Shown one piece after another: positions 23,375-30,831 of a stretch of 64,000 bases of DNA; position 1 is the stretch's first letter, and each line of letters opens with the position of its first letter. The DNA lies in the IMG/VR virus record IMGVR_UViG_3300042904_000405, positions 1 to 64,000 of that record; one strand, 5' to 3'. The position numbers were made by a program, and so were the translations under genes. Origin of the DNA: a virus. The notes under the pieces are model-generated. The model made no database searches, was not told the origin of the DNA, and saw nothing but the letters and a program-made list of their open reading frames with translations.

Positions 23375-23580
23375 AGCACCGACTCGTATCGTGCGTGCCG
23401 CGTCTCGACGACGTGGCGGTCCTCGGCGGCGATCGTGGTGAAGATCTCGCCGCACGTGCAGCAGCGGGTGTCCGAGCACTCAGCCGCCGGGGCGTGCCTC
23501 CCCGTCGTCTTCTTGCGCTTCGTCGCCTTCACGTCGATGCCCAGCTTGCGCGCCTGGTCGGGGGTGAGGTGGACACTCAT
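23371..23580 (-). CDS. C2H2 zinc-finger-like protein
   Basis: Length 69 aa. Cys-Cys then His-His arrangement: CCTCGEIFTTIAAEDRHVVETRH gives C-x2-C-x12-H-x5-H, a bacterial/phage C2H2 finger. A basic stretch (KATKRKKTTGRH) precedes it, suggesting nucleic acid binding. Confidence 0.6.
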   Translation of the reverse strand: MSVHLTPDQARKLGIDVKATKRKKTTGRHAPAAECSDTRCCTCGEIFTTIAAEDRHVVETRHARYESVL

Positions 23581-23918
23581 GCCGGCTCCTGCATCCCCAG
23601 GTTCTGGGCTTCGGCAGCCCACCAGAACACGTCCTCGGTGGGCTCGATCTCGGCGAGGAGATCAAATGCCGCCTTGCACCCACCCCAGTGGATGACGCCG
23701 CTCAGGTACCGCACGCGGGCGATCATCCGCTGTCCAGCCGCATCGGCGACGCCGGCGAACCTGCCCTCCGGGTCGCGGAGGCGCTGGGCGAACAGCAACA
23801 CGGCCTGCTGCAACGTGAGGTCGAACGCGCGGTCCGTGCAGTGGTATCCGCCGAACGGGTCGACGATCCCACTTATGAAGTTGAACGGCCCCTCGGGCTT
23901 GATCTCCCAGTCGTTCAC
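23577..23918 (-). CDS. Hypothetical protein
   Basis: Length 113 aa, GTG start coupled to the previous stop. Contains GGYHCTDRAFDLTLQQAVLLFAQRL and a conserved-looking VIHWGGCKAAFDLLAEIE. Mixed helix. The family is not recognised. Confidence 0.55.
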   Translation of the reverse strand: MNDWEIKPEGPFNFISGIVDPFGGYHCTDRAFDLTLQQAVLLFAQRLRDPEGRFAGVADAAGQRMIARVRYLSGVIHWGGCKAAFDLLAEIEPTEDVFWWAAEAQNLGMQEPA

Positions 23919-24418
23919 GCGTCGTCCTCCGGTGCGCTCAGGTCGGTCACCACGATCTCGGTGCCCGTACGTTCCCACTTGGCGATCATCTTGTAGTCGA
24001 CGTAGCCCAGCTCCTTCAGCAACTCCGCCTTCGGCTTCGTCGCTGGCGCCACGAAGGCCTCGTGCATCAGCCGGATCGCCTCGGCGACGGCCTCCTCGGT
24101 CGATCGCTGCTCTCCGGTGGCCTTGTCGAGCCCGATCGCCCGCACCCTGATGGCACTCTCCAATTCGTCATGACGGAATCGCCACTTGCCGGTGGGCTTC
24201 ACGGCGTACAGGTTGGTGCCGAGCTGACGGGCCGAGCCCTCGAGCTGAGCCTTGGCCGTCGTCGTCAGCATCGACTCGGCGCGCCGGGTCTCCGACTGCA
24301 GCGTCGTCAACGCCTCCCTCATGGCGAGCGCCTCGTCTACATCCATCTCGTCGCACTGGTTCAACAGCTCGGACACGACGTCGATCGCCGCCAGGATGTC
24401 GCCCATTGAGACGGTCAT
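23915..24418 (-). CDS. Helical protein, possibly nucleic-acid associated
   Basis: Length 167 aa. Long helices with acidic/basic pattern (DEALAMREALTTLQSETRRAES), a YAVKPTGKWRFRHDEL middle, and a final KELGYVDYKMIAKWERTGTE. No enzyme motif; the KxxGYxDYKxxAKW end may form a small wing-like fold. The operon position suggests an early function. Confidence 0.55.
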   Translation of the reverse strand: MTVSMGDILAAIDVVSELLNQCDEMDVDEALAMREALTTLQSETRRAESMLTTTAKAQLEGSARQLGTNLYAVKPTGKWRFRHDELESAIRVRAIGLDKATGEQRSTEEAVAEAIRLMHEAFVAPATKPKAELLKELGYVDYKMIAKWERTGTEIVVTDLSAPEDDA

Positions 24419-24585
24419 GGCCGCTCGTTCCAGTAGCGGTAGCGCTGGAGCACTTCGAGCGGTGGATGGGCGTCGGCGTAGACAGTGCCGTCGAAGATCT
24501 CCTCGGCCTCCTGCGGCGAGCGGCATCCCTCAACCGCATTGATGATCTCGTCGGTCTTCTTGCTGCGCATGTAGTACGTGGCCAT
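24415..24585 (-). CDS. Small protein
   Basis: Length 56 aa. Begins MATYYMRSKKTDEIIN; contains GCRSPQEAEEIFDG and ends LQRYRYWNERP. Coupled on both sides (ATGA, TGATG). Function unknown. Confidence 0.55.
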   Translation of the reverse strand: MATYYMRSKKTDEIINAVEGCRSPQEAEEIFDGTVYADAHPPLEVLQRYRYWNERP

Positions 24586-24773
24586 CACCACACCTTCGAC
24601 TTCATGCCCTGGACCTCAGCCCTCGACGGCGAGTACGGGCGCTCCACCCGACGGCCCTCCTTCTTCGCCTCGGTCGCCTTGTCCCGGCGCTTCTGCTGGA
24701 TCTCGCGGGCGAGCCAGCCGGCGTCGCGGAGGCCCGCTGCGTCGTACGTCCACTTGAACCTCTTGATCTTCAT
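24585..24773 (-). CDS. Small basic protein
   Basis: Length 62 aa, very basic (MKIKRFKWTYDAAGL ... KRRDKATEAKKEGRRVERP). Likely nucleic acid binding or unstructured. Stop overlaps the next start. Confidence 0.5.
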   Translation of the reverse strand: MKIKRFKWTYDAAGLRDAGWLAREIQQKRRDKATEAKKEGRRVERPYSPSRAEVQGMKSKVW

Positions 24774-25069
24774 CAGTCCAACTCTCCTACTGAAACGTTG
24801 ATGCGGGGTGGGGCCGGCTCGTAGCACCACAGGAACGGCCCGCCGGCGGCCGAGTAGCCGGAGTTGTCGTAGCCCGACAGGCAGCGGAACGTGCGCTCCG
24901 TCTCGGGATCGGTGATCGTGATCCAGCCCCCGCCGACGGTCGCCCTGACCCCGACCTGTGGTCCGGGGGGTTCGTCGACCGGTGGCGATTCGTCGACGTA
25001 GTAGGCGCCACCATCGTCGCCGCCGCATGCGGCGAGCAGCGCCACCGGTAGCAGCAGGGGCCGCTTCAC
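24773..25069 (-). CDS. Lipoprotein
   Basis: Length 98 aa, GTG start. MKRPLLLPVALLAACGGDD is a lipoprotein signal (lipobox LAAC, Cys15). The mature part has a Pro-rich linker (ESPPVDEPPGPQ) and a small domain with two cysteines (FRCLSGYDNSGYS ... FLWCYEPAPP). Anchored outside the host membrane; role unknown. Confidence 0.6.
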   Translation of the reverse strand: MKRPLLLPVALLAACGGDDGGAYYVDESPPVDEPPGPQVGVRATVGGGWITITDPETERTFRCLSGYDNSGYSAAGGPFLWCYEPAPPRINVSVGELD

Positions 25070-25347
25070 TGCTGCGCCTCCAGCATCCGCCGCCTGCGCT
25101 CGGCGAGGTACCTCTCCACCTCGATCACAGACCGATGGATCGGCCCGGTCGACGGCGCTGTGAACTCCGGGATGCGGATGTAGCGCTCGCCGTCCCACTC
25201 CAGCCGCTCGCCGACCGGCTCTGGCCGCTGCGTCTCGGTCTTCGCCCAGTGCGCACGCAGCCGGGCCGCGTCCTCCTCCCGTGCCCGCATCAGCTCGGTC
25301 TGGCTGAAGCCGCCGTCCTCTTGGATGTTGCGTTGCTCAATGCCCAT
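25066..25347 (-). CDS. Hypothetical helical protein
   Basis: Length 93 aa from ATG 25347. Charged helices (REEDAARLRAHWAKTETQR, VIEVERYLAERRRRMLEAQQ) and a short WDGERYIRIPEF strand. Coupled by GTGA to the lipoprotein gene. Confidence 0.55.
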   Translation of the reverse strand: MGIEQRNIQEDGGFSQTELMRAREEDAARLRAHWAKTETQRPEPVGERLEWDGERYIRIPEFTAPSTGPIHRSVIEVERYLAERRRRMLEAQQ

Positions 25348-26042
25348 CAGTCGAACCAGTCGTCCTTTGCGTGTCGTGCGATGTACATGGCCTTCTCCCA
25401 ATCGTCGTCGTGGATGTCGTCCATCCCCGCCCATCCGTGCTTCGTCAGCAGCGTCTTCGCCTTCAGCTCGTCCTCGGGGGAGAGCTGCTCCAGCAAGCCT
25501 CGCAGCACGACCGGCTTGTTCGGATTCGGCGCCGGCGCCTCAGCACGGGTCGGGGTCCGTGCTGGGCGCTCGGCGCCTGACCCGCGTGAGCGCTGGGGGG
25601 GCGCCTCTGCGCGGGCGGTCTTGGATGGCAGTCGTTCGAAGCCCGCCATGATCCTGACCTTCATCTTGGCCGACACGTCGTCGACCGCCTTGAAGATGAG
25701 CATGCGATCACCTGGCTGCATCCCGATGAGCCGGGTCGCCATCGCTGCGCCCGCTGGCTCGTCGGTGCGGTGGGTGCGCACGGTCTCGACCTCGCCACCG
25801 CCGCCATGATCCGCGATGAAGCTGACGATGTAGCGCTGCGACCTCTCTTCAAAGTCCTTGCCTTGGTAGGTGGCGAAGATCGGCGCGCCCTCGAGCACCT
25901 CCTTCGCCACCCTCATCGCCTCGCCCTCTGGACGGAGGAATCCAGCCACCACCGGCAGCGCCATGTGGACTCGGGTCTCCCATTCGTCGTCGAACCGGCC
26001 GGCGGCCTGGATGGCGAGCATCACTGCCCGCTCAGCGCTCAC
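25347..26042 (-). CDS. Hypothetical protein with possible OB-like core
   Basis: Length 231 aa, GTG start. The N-terminal half is beta/helical (AGFLRPEGEAMRVAKEVL, ERSQRYIVSFIADHGGGGEVETVRT, GDRMLIFKAVDDVSAKMKVRIMAG), which could be a single-strand binding-like barrel. A Pro/Ala-rich linker (~145-180) and a C-terminal helical part (LSPEDELKAKTLLTKHGWAGMDDIHDDDWEKA) follow. Possible role in DNA transactions; evidence is weak. Confidence 0.55.
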   Translation of the reverse strand: MSAERAVMLAIQAAGRFDDEWETRVHMALPVVAGFLRPEGEAMRVAKEVLEGAPIFATYQGKDFEERSQRYIVSFIADHGGGGEVETVRTHRTDEPAGAAMATRLIGMQPGDRMLIFKAVDDVSAKMKVRIMAGFERLPSKTARAEAPPQRSRGSGAERPARTPTRAEAPAPNPNKPVVLRGLLEQLSPEDELKAKTLLTKHGWAGMDDIHDDDWEKAMYIARHAKDDWFD

Positions 26043-26202
26043 GGACCACCAACGTCAGCGAGTAGCCGCCGTCGTTGAACGACAAGCCGTACTGCAGGCC
26101 GGTGATGTCGAAGCTCCGGCCCTCGCCGTCCTCAACGCGTAGGGACACGTCCTGGTCGGCAGCGTCCTCTCGCAGCGCCTGCACTAGATCTCGCACCTTC
26201 AC
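26032..26202 (-). CDS. Small beta-rich protein
   Basis: Length 56 aa, GTG start. MKVRDLVQALREDAADQDVS, then GRSFDITGLQYGLSF and a final LTLVVRER strand. Coupled to the upstream gene by GTGA and overlaps the downstream gene by 11 bp. Function unknown. Confidence 0.5.
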   Translation of the reverse strand: MKVRDLVQALREDAADQDVSLRVEDGEGRSFDITGLQYGLSFNDGGYSLTLVVRER

Positions 26203-26612
26203 AACAGTCCTCCTTGCTTGATGTCCTCTGTCGCCTTCGCCCGCGAGATCTCGCACGCGGCCTTGAACTTGCCGTCGTTGCCCCAGTCGCACTCCCACTC
26301 GTAGTACAGCGGGCCGGCTTCGAAGGAGTCGGGCTCCCATGCGGACTGTGCCTCGTGGAGGCCGTCGAGTTCCTGGATCAGCTCGGTCAGGGCGGCGACC
26401 TCGGCAGGCGTGCAGAGGGCCCTGCGCTGCGGCGCTGCGAACGTGCGGAAGAACTTCTGCGCCGCCCGCTTGCACTCGGTGTCGGTGTCCTTGACGATCA
26501 CCTTGTTCCACGCGGGCGTCGTCTGCCCGAGATTCCCCCAGGCGCCGCCCGTCCTGATGTAGTACTTGTACTTGCCGACCTTCTTCGGCCGGCCGATCTT
26601 CTTATCGCCCAC
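26199..26612 (-). CDS. Hypothetical protein with basic N terminus
   Basis: Length 137 aa, GTG start with GAGGAAG upstream. MGDKKIGRPKKVGKYKYYIR is a basic DNA-binding-like N terminus. The rest is mixed, with VIVKDTDTECKRAAQKFFRTF and YYEWECDWGNDGKFKAACEI. No family recognised. Confidence 0.55.
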   Translation of the reverse strand: MGDKKIGRPKKVGKYKYYIRTGGAWGNLGQTTPAWNKVIVKDTDTECKRAAQKFFRTFAAPQRRALCTPAEVAALTELIQELDGLHEAQSAWEPDSFEAGPLYYEWECDWGNDGKFKAACEISRAKATEDIKQGGLL

Positions 26613-26624
26613 TCGCTTCCTCCA

Positions 26625-26771
26625 TCAGTCCGACCTCCGGTGCTGCCAGCAGCGGTCGGAGCCCATCTCGGCGCGCCGCTTGCATTGGCGGCGCCACCAG
26701 ACTTTGCCTCGGCCGGGGCCCTCCTTGAGTCGGGGCCCTTCGAGAATCCAGGTGCACTGGTTCAGCGGCAT
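26625..26771 (-). CDS. Small Cys/Arg-rich protein
   Basis: Length 48 aa: MPLNQCTWILEGPRLKEGPG, then WWRRQCKRRAEMGSDRCWQH. Three cysteines and a final His could bind zinc. The start overlaps the upstream stop (TGATG). Confidence 0.5.
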   Translation of the reverse strand: MPLNQCTWILEGPRLKEGPGRGKVWWRRQCKRRAEMGSDRCWQHRRSD

Positions 26772-26938
26772 CACTGTTCCTCACGGGAGGCGCCGATGGC
26801 GTCGGCGACGTCCGACATCAGCTCTTGGGTGTCGAGCCCGTCGCCCTCGGAGCCCCACTCTTCCCACCAGCGCACGCACTCAGCGTCGCTCAGGCCGCGG
26901 AAGACGATGAACCCGTTGCGGTTGATCACGTTCGGCAT
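26771..26938 (-). CDS. Small acidic protein
   Basis: Length 55 aa, acidic: FIVFRGLSDAECVRWWEEW, then GLDTQELMSDVADAIG. Coupled at both ends. Function unknown. Confidence 0.5.
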   Translation of the reverse strand: MPNVINRNGFIVFRGLSDAECVRWWEEWGSEGDGLDTQELMSDVADAIGASREEQ

Positions 26939-27132
26939 CAGTCCACCATCCTCGTGAGGGCCCGATTGAGGGCGTTGCGCAAGTCCTTGACCTTGCGCTT
27001 CGAGAGCTTCCCAGCGCCCTCGTCGGGCAGAGAAGACAGGAACAGCACGTCGAGATGGTCAGGGTCGAGGCCGACCCAGACCTGCCCTTCGGTGATCTCG
27101 TCATCCCAGATGGTCTCGTTGACTACCCACAT
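26938..27132 (-). CDS. Small protein
   Basis: Length 64 aa: MWVVNETIWDDEITEGQVWV, a LDVLFLSSLP strand and a basic helix (KLSKRKVKDLRNALNRALTR). Coupled to the upstream regulator gene by overlap. Confidence 0.5.
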   Translation of the reverse strand: MWVVNETIWDDEITEGQVWVGLDPDHLDVLFLSSLPDEGAGKLSKRKVKDLRNALNRALTRMVD

Positions 27133-27608
27133 CACCAGCTCCACCTCTCCACATGTCGGGCCGCCTCGATGGCGGCGTCGGTTGGCTTCCACACCGTGGC
27201 CTGCTGGCCGTAGCGCGTCGCCCGGGTCTTGCCCGAGTCTTCGATCCAGCCCTGGTCCCGCAGGTCGGTGACCCGCGGCGACACTGACTGGTGCGATCGG
27301 CTGAGCCGCTGCTCGATGGCGTCCGTCGTGAGCCCGATCGATCCCTGCTGGTAGGCGAGGAGGATCTGAGCGAACACCCGACCCACCACCCGGTGGGCGC
27401 TCTTGCTCATGTACTGCGCCGCCGCCTCCGAGGTGGCGAGCGGCAGTGAGATCGTGCGGGTTGCGGTGGCTGGCTCCAGGTCGAGCGCCTTCAGCCTCGT
27501 CACGGCAGCTTCGAGCTTGGCGACTCGACTCCAGAAGCCGAACACCGTCGGCTCTAGGAGTACGGCTGCTTCGATGACGGCGCGTTCCGCTGTCCGTCTC
27601 TTCGTCAT
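27132..27608 (-). CDS. Winged-helix DNA-binding protein
   Basis: Length 158 aa. The C-terminal half reads as a winged helix: a helix (HRVVGRVFAQILLAYQQG), LTTDAIEQRL, recognition helix SHQSVSPRVTDLRDQGWI (~103-120), then a wing (GKTRATRYGQQATVW). It resembles phage-encoded helix-turn-helix regulators. It is preceded by its own promoter signal and a small palindrome (GAGCG-GTA-CGCTC), so it probably starts a transcript and may regulate itself. Confidence 0.7.
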   Translation of the reverse strand: MTKRRTAERAVIEAAVLLEPTVFGFWSRVAKLEAAVTRLKALDLEPATATRTISLPLATSEAAAQYMSKSAHRVVGRVFAQILLAYQQGSIGLTTDAIEQRLSRSHQSVSPRVTDLRDQGWIEDSGKTRATRYGQQATVWKPTDAAIEAARHVERWSW

Positions 27609-27620
27609 TGGCGTCCTTCC

Positions 27621-27646
27621 ATGCTATGCGAGCGTACCGCTCGGAT
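27621..27646 (-). promoter_or_regulatory. Minus-strand promoter TAGCAT with palindromic operator
   Basis: ATGCTA at 27621-27626 is TAGCAT on the minus strand, 12 nt before the start at 27608, with GGAAGGA in between. The inverted repeat GAGCG/CGCTC (27629-27641 region) lies just upstream. This gives the downstream third of the minus operon its own promoter. Confidence 0.5.
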
Positions 27647-27656
27647 GTTCGGTTGT

Positions 27657-28250
27657 CTAGGGCACTTCGATCACGAGGAGCACCGAGTGGTAGCCCCAGA
27701 TGTTGAGCTGCTTCTTGCCCGAAGGCTGCGACCGCATGGCGTGGATGTACAGCTTTCCAGCCACCCGGCCACCGGCCTTGCGCACCGCCTCCGTCACGAA
27801 GCCCGACTGATCGCGGAACTTCGACGCCACGTTTGAGTCCTGGCACTTCACCAGGACCAGCCGGCGCGAGATCTCCATCGCCTCGAGCGCTCCGCCGATC
27901 AACGTCTCGTCGACCGAGTCAGCGCTGCTGTAGTCGCCCAAGCCGTACTGCGCGTCCGACTCCAGCCGGCTCGTCCCTCGGTAGGCATAGGGCGGGTCCC
28001 AGCACACGACGCTGTACGCACCCGGCGCGAACGCCCGATCGAACACGTTGTGGTGGTAGTCCGCCGCCACTGCCTCGTCGTCGTCGTTCGTGACGAGCAC
28101 GTCAGGGCGCCAGCGCGTCCAGAACCCTGCGTTCGGCCCGACCGTCAAGTCAAGGATGGAGTCCTCCTTGCGGAGGATCCCCAGCTCGGCGAGGTCGGCG
28201 ATGGCGGCACCGTTCGTCACGCGGTGCGTGTCGTTGGCCAGGATGGTCAT
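27657..28250 (-). CDS. DNA N6-adenine/N4-cytosine methyltransferase
   Basis: Length 197 aa from ATG 28250. Motif I-like SILDLTVGPNAGFW (31-44) binds AdoMet; the catalytic motif IV is CWDPPYAY, with DPPY at 85-88; later VLVKCQDSN. Single compact domain with no target recognition extension, so sequence specificity cannot be predicted. It may protect phage DNA from restriction. No cognate nuclease adjacent. Confidence 0.8.
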   Translation of the reverse strand: MTILANDTHRVTNGAAIADLAELGILRKEDSILDLTVGPNAGFWTRWRPDVLVTNDDDEAVAADYHHNVFDRAFAPGAYSVVCWDPPYAYRGTSRLESDAQYGLGDYSSADSVDETLIGGALEAMEISRRLVLVKCQDSNVASKFRDQSGFVTEAVRKAGGRVAGKLYIHAMRSQPSGKKQLNIWGYHSVLLVIEVP

Positions 28251-28537
28251 GTCGTTCCTCTCGTCGCCCAGATGGACGTCGTCTCGCCCAGTGTCACGCC
28301 GTCGTGAGCTGCCAGCTCCTGATCGACGTACGCCCGCAGGTCGACGGCGATGTCGCCGTCGCCCCACGAGACGCGGGCGATCAGCGCGGCGCTGTCACCC
28401 GGCGCCCGCACCACGATGTCGATGCCCGAGTACTCGCTCACGCTGACGTCGTCGTCCGCATCCAGCTCGCACACGATGCGGCTGCGCGCCTCCTGCTCGC
28501 CTTCGATCTCCTCAATGGCGTCGTCGAGTGCACTCAT
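28247..28537 (-). CDS. Hypothetical acidic protein
   Basis: Length 96 aa between the two methyltransferase genes. Acidic N terminus (MSALDDAIEEIEGEQEARSR) and beta strands (GIDIVVRAPGDSAALIARVSWGDGD). No motif. Coupled by 4-bp overlaps to both. Confidence 0.55.
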   Translation of the reverse strand: MSALDDAIEEIEGEQEARSRIVCELDADDDVSVSEYSGIDIVVRAPGDSAALIARVSWGDGDIAVDLRAYVDQELAAHDGVTLGETTSIWATRGTT

Positions 28538-29250
28538 GCGGCTCCTTCCAGGTACGCCAACAGCTGGCGTCCGATGTGTTCGGTGTAGCGCGGTGGGATC
28601 GACTCGCACAGCTCGTCGTTGGTCATCCAGTCGATGCCCATCGCCTGCTGACGGATCGGCCCCTCGCCGGCGTACTGCAGGTGCCCATGCACCCCGACGA
28701 CCGAGGCGAGCCGCCCCTCCTTGCGGTTCTTGCTCGCCAGCGACTGGAACCGCGGCGTCTGCCAGCCGTGGTCGCACGGCGGCGCTGTCAGCGGCCAGTT
28801 CGTCTCGAAGTACCGGTGGCGGCGGATGTCCATGCCGAAGCTGGATCCGCACAACCGCACCGGGTCGACCATGTGTCGGCGAGCGCCCTCAACGTTCTCG
28901 ATGACGTAGGGCAGCCCGCTCGCCTGCAGGGCCTCACGCGTCGCAGCCAGCAGCCACGCCGTCCCCTTCGCGCCCCGCGCCTTGCGGTCGGTGCCGGTCG
29001 ACGTTGAGAAGTCATGACACGGCGGGGACGCATGGATGGCGCTGTAGAACGCCCGCCCCCACATTCCGACGGCGTCGGCCTGGATGTAGCTGTCGAGGTA
29101 CTCCAGAGCGTCGGCCTGGACGAACCCGCAGCCGGGCGGGTAGTTCGGCTGCGGCGCTACATCCACGCCGACGACCGAGAAGCCCGCCTTGTGGTAGCCC
29201 GCCGACGCCCCGCCTGCTCCGCAGAACAGATCGAGGATGACCGGCCTCAC
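28534..29250 (-). CDS. DNA cytosine-5 methyltransferase
   Basis: Length 238 aa from the GTG that overlaps the upstream stop and has GGAGG before it. Motif I DLFCGAGG (7-14), motif IV SPPCHDFS with catalytic Cys78, motif VI ENV (118-120), and a C-terminal MGIDWMTNDEL/IPPRYTEHIG (motif IX/X). Short target-recognition region, so it is a small Dcm-type enzyme, complete. Second phage methyltransferase in the operon. Confidence 0.85.
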   Translation of the reverse strand: MRPVILDLFCGAGGASAGYHKAGFSVVGVDVAPQPNYPPGCGFVQADALEYLDSYIQADAVGMWGRAFYSAIHASPPCHDFSTSTGTDRKARGAKGTAWLLAATREALQASGLPYVIENVEGARRHMVDPVRLCGSSFGMDIRRHRYFETNWPLTAPPCDHGWQTPRFQSLASKNRKEGRLASVVGVHGHLQYAGEGPIRQQAMGIDWMTNDELCESIPPRYTEHIGRQLLAYLEGAA

Positions 29251-29531
29251 ACGGCCTCCACGCACTGTGGCTTCAGGTACATCGGGTTGCCGAAGCGTGG
29301 CTGCGGGATGTCCAGCTTGACGGCCACCCTGTCGCCCTTGGCCGAGTACACCGTCACGCCGGTGGCGCCGTCGAGCACCTTCGGCCGGATGTTCGTCAGC
29401 CGCACCCGCGTGCCCACCGGCAGCGACGCGTTCCTGGCGTTCAGCGCCCGGGTGACCAGATCCTTCAGCTCGCCGAGCTGCTTGGCGTCGGCCTCGCGGC
29501 TGATGAACTGGTCGACCTCTTCGTACGTCAT
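29247..29531 (-). CDS. Small beta-barrel-like protein
   Basis: Length 94 aa. Helical start (MTYEEVDQFISREADAKQL) then a KOW/SH3-like strand set: VGTRVRLTNIRPKVLDGATG ... KGDRVAVKLD. Such folds often bind RNA or ribosomal components; function not assigned. Confidence 0.55.
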   Translation of the reverse strand: MTYEEVDQFISREADAKQLGELKDLVTRALNARNASLPVGTRVRLTNIRPKVLDGATGVTVYSAKGDRVAVKLDIPQPRFGNPMYLKPQCVEAV

Positions 29532-29902
29532 GATTCCCCTTTCAGGTTGTGCTGGGTCGCCCAGCAGTTGGTGCGGGGCTTGTTGACCTCGCCCTCGCAG
29601 ATGCATTGGTCGATGGGGATCGTCTCCACCTTCGGCTCCTCATCAGGCAGCCCTTTGACGCAGGGGAAGACCTTGAACGTGTCGAGGTAGTTCTCCCACT
29701 TGCCGTAGTGAGGGTCGCCCTCGTTGTCGGCGATGATGTCGGACCACGTCGTCTCAACGAGCTGCCGCAGGCTGGCGTACTCCTCGTCGAGCGACTCGGG
29801 GTTGCCCCGGTACGGCCGCCGGCGCAGATCGGCACAGCCGGCGCGATGGACGTGCCACTCGCCGCCCATTCCGATGTTCGGCCCGGTGACGTTGAGGATC
29901 AT
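29528..29902 (-). CDS. Hypothetical protein
   Basis: Length 124 aa. Conserved-looking start MILNVTGPNIGMGGEWHVHRAGCAD, a W/Y-rich centre, and two cysteines in QCICEGEVNKPRTNCW. This plan (GxWHxHxxxCxDxxR) occurs in several actinophage early proteins. Function unknown. Confidence 0.6.
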   Translation of the reverse strand: MILNVTGPNIGMGGEWHVHRAGCADLRRRPYRGNPESLDEEYASLRQLVETTWSDIIADNEGDPHYGKWENYLDTFKVFPCVKGLPDEEPKVETIPIDQCICEGEVNKPRTNCWATQHNLKGES

Positions 29903-30168
29903 GCGTCGTGTCCTTCCTCTCTCAGGCAGTTGCCCTGTTGGTCGATCTCGTAGCCGCACTCCCCGCAGCCGTAGGCCTCGCCGCATCGACCGCACGTCGG
30001 CGACACCGTGTCGCCCTGCATGATCAGCTCCAGGTCGCTCTCGGTCCACGGCTCGTGCTTGGTCCAGAACTGGCATCCGTTGCACCAGAACGTGCGCAGC
30101 ACCTGCGTGCCGTCCTGGAACACCTGGAGGTCGAACATCGCCTCCAGCCGTCGTGCTCGCTCGGGCAT
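29899..30168 (-). CDS. Zinc-ribbon protein
   Basis: Length 89 aa from ATG 30168. CNGCQFW, CGRCGEAYGCGECGYE and a last Cys give several CxxC pairs, typical of one or two zinc ribbons. Coupled to the lipoprotein gene by TGATG. Confidence 0.6.
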   Translation of the reverse strand: MPERARRLEAMFDLQVFQDGTQVLRTFWCNGCQFWTKHEPWTESDLELIMQGDTVSPTCGRCGEAYGCGECGYEIDQQGNCLREEGHDA

Positions 30169-30470
30169 CAGCACTCCCTCATCAGCTCTCGGAGGCGCGC
30201 GTCGCCGGCCGAGGAGAGCTGCTTGCCGTAGCCCTCCTCGTACTTCTCCACGCCGAACTGTTCGATCGCGGGGGTCAGGCCGCCGAGCTTGGCGATCTCG
30301 TCGCAGACCTGACCGCGGAACTGCGGCCAGACCATGTCGAGGGCGAGGACGTCTTCGTCCGCGGCTGCGACCGTGGTCGGCGGCAGCGTCCGGTAGACGA
30401 TCTGCGGCTCACTCTTCTGGCAGGCGACCAGGCCCAGCAGCGCGATCGGGATGATGAGCAGTCGCTTCAT
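30168..30470 (-). CDS. Lipoprotein
   Basis: Length 100 aa. Signal MKRLLIIPIALLGLVACQ with lipobox LVAC (Cys17). The mature part is helical, with one internal Cys (GQVCDEIAKLGGL) and a terminal Cys. Probably membrane-anchored on the outer face during early infection. Confidence 0.6.
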   Translation of the reverse strand: MKRLLIIPIALLGLVACQKSEPQIVYRTLPPTTVAAADEDVLALDMVWPQFRGQVCDEIAKLGGLTPAIEQFGVEKYEEGYGKQLSSAGDARLRELMREC

Positions 30471-30583
30471 GATCTGTCAGCCTCCAGCTTGTGTTCGACC
30501 CACTCGGTGTAGCCGAGCACGGTGTCACCGTTGGCGACCTCGTACTGCCAGTCGGCGAGCGTGTAGTCGTCGTGTTCCGTCAT
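30467..30583 (-). CDS. Very small acidic protein
   Basis: Length 38 aa with GAGGAA upstream: MTEHDDYTLADWQYEVANGD, ending EHKLEADRS. Coupled at both ends. Confidence 0.45.
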   Translation of the reverse strand: MTEHDDYTLADWQYEVANGDTVLGYTEWVEHKLEADRS

Positions 30584-30822
30584 CTGTTCCTCCACAGGTG
30601 GTCGATGTCTCGCATGTGCTCCTCGTACTCCTGCTCCTCGGTGTAGGGCTCGATGTCGGGGATCGTGTACTCGGCGCGGCCTCGGACGTGCAGCTCCTCG
30701 GTGCCAGCGCAGAACGCCGAGTGCGTCCCGATCGACACCCAGTCGTACTCGTTGGTCAGGTCGTTCCACCGCACGTCGAGGTGGTGCTTGCACGTCAGGC
30801 AGATGATCGGGTGGTGCGCCAC
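30580..30822 (-). CDS. Small protein with N-terminal zinc-knuckle
   Basis: Length 80 aa, GTG start. MAHHPIICLTCKHHLDVRW has CxxCxHH; the rest contains GTHSAFCAGTEEL and an acidic helix (EPYTEEQEYEEHMRDIDHL). Likely metal-binding. Confidence 0.55.
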   Translation of the reverse strand: MAHHPIICLTCKHHLDVRWNDLTNEYDWVSIGTHSAFCAGTEELHVRGRAEYTIPDIEPYTEEQEYEEHMRDIDHLWRNR

Positions 30823-30831
30823 GGTTCCTCC

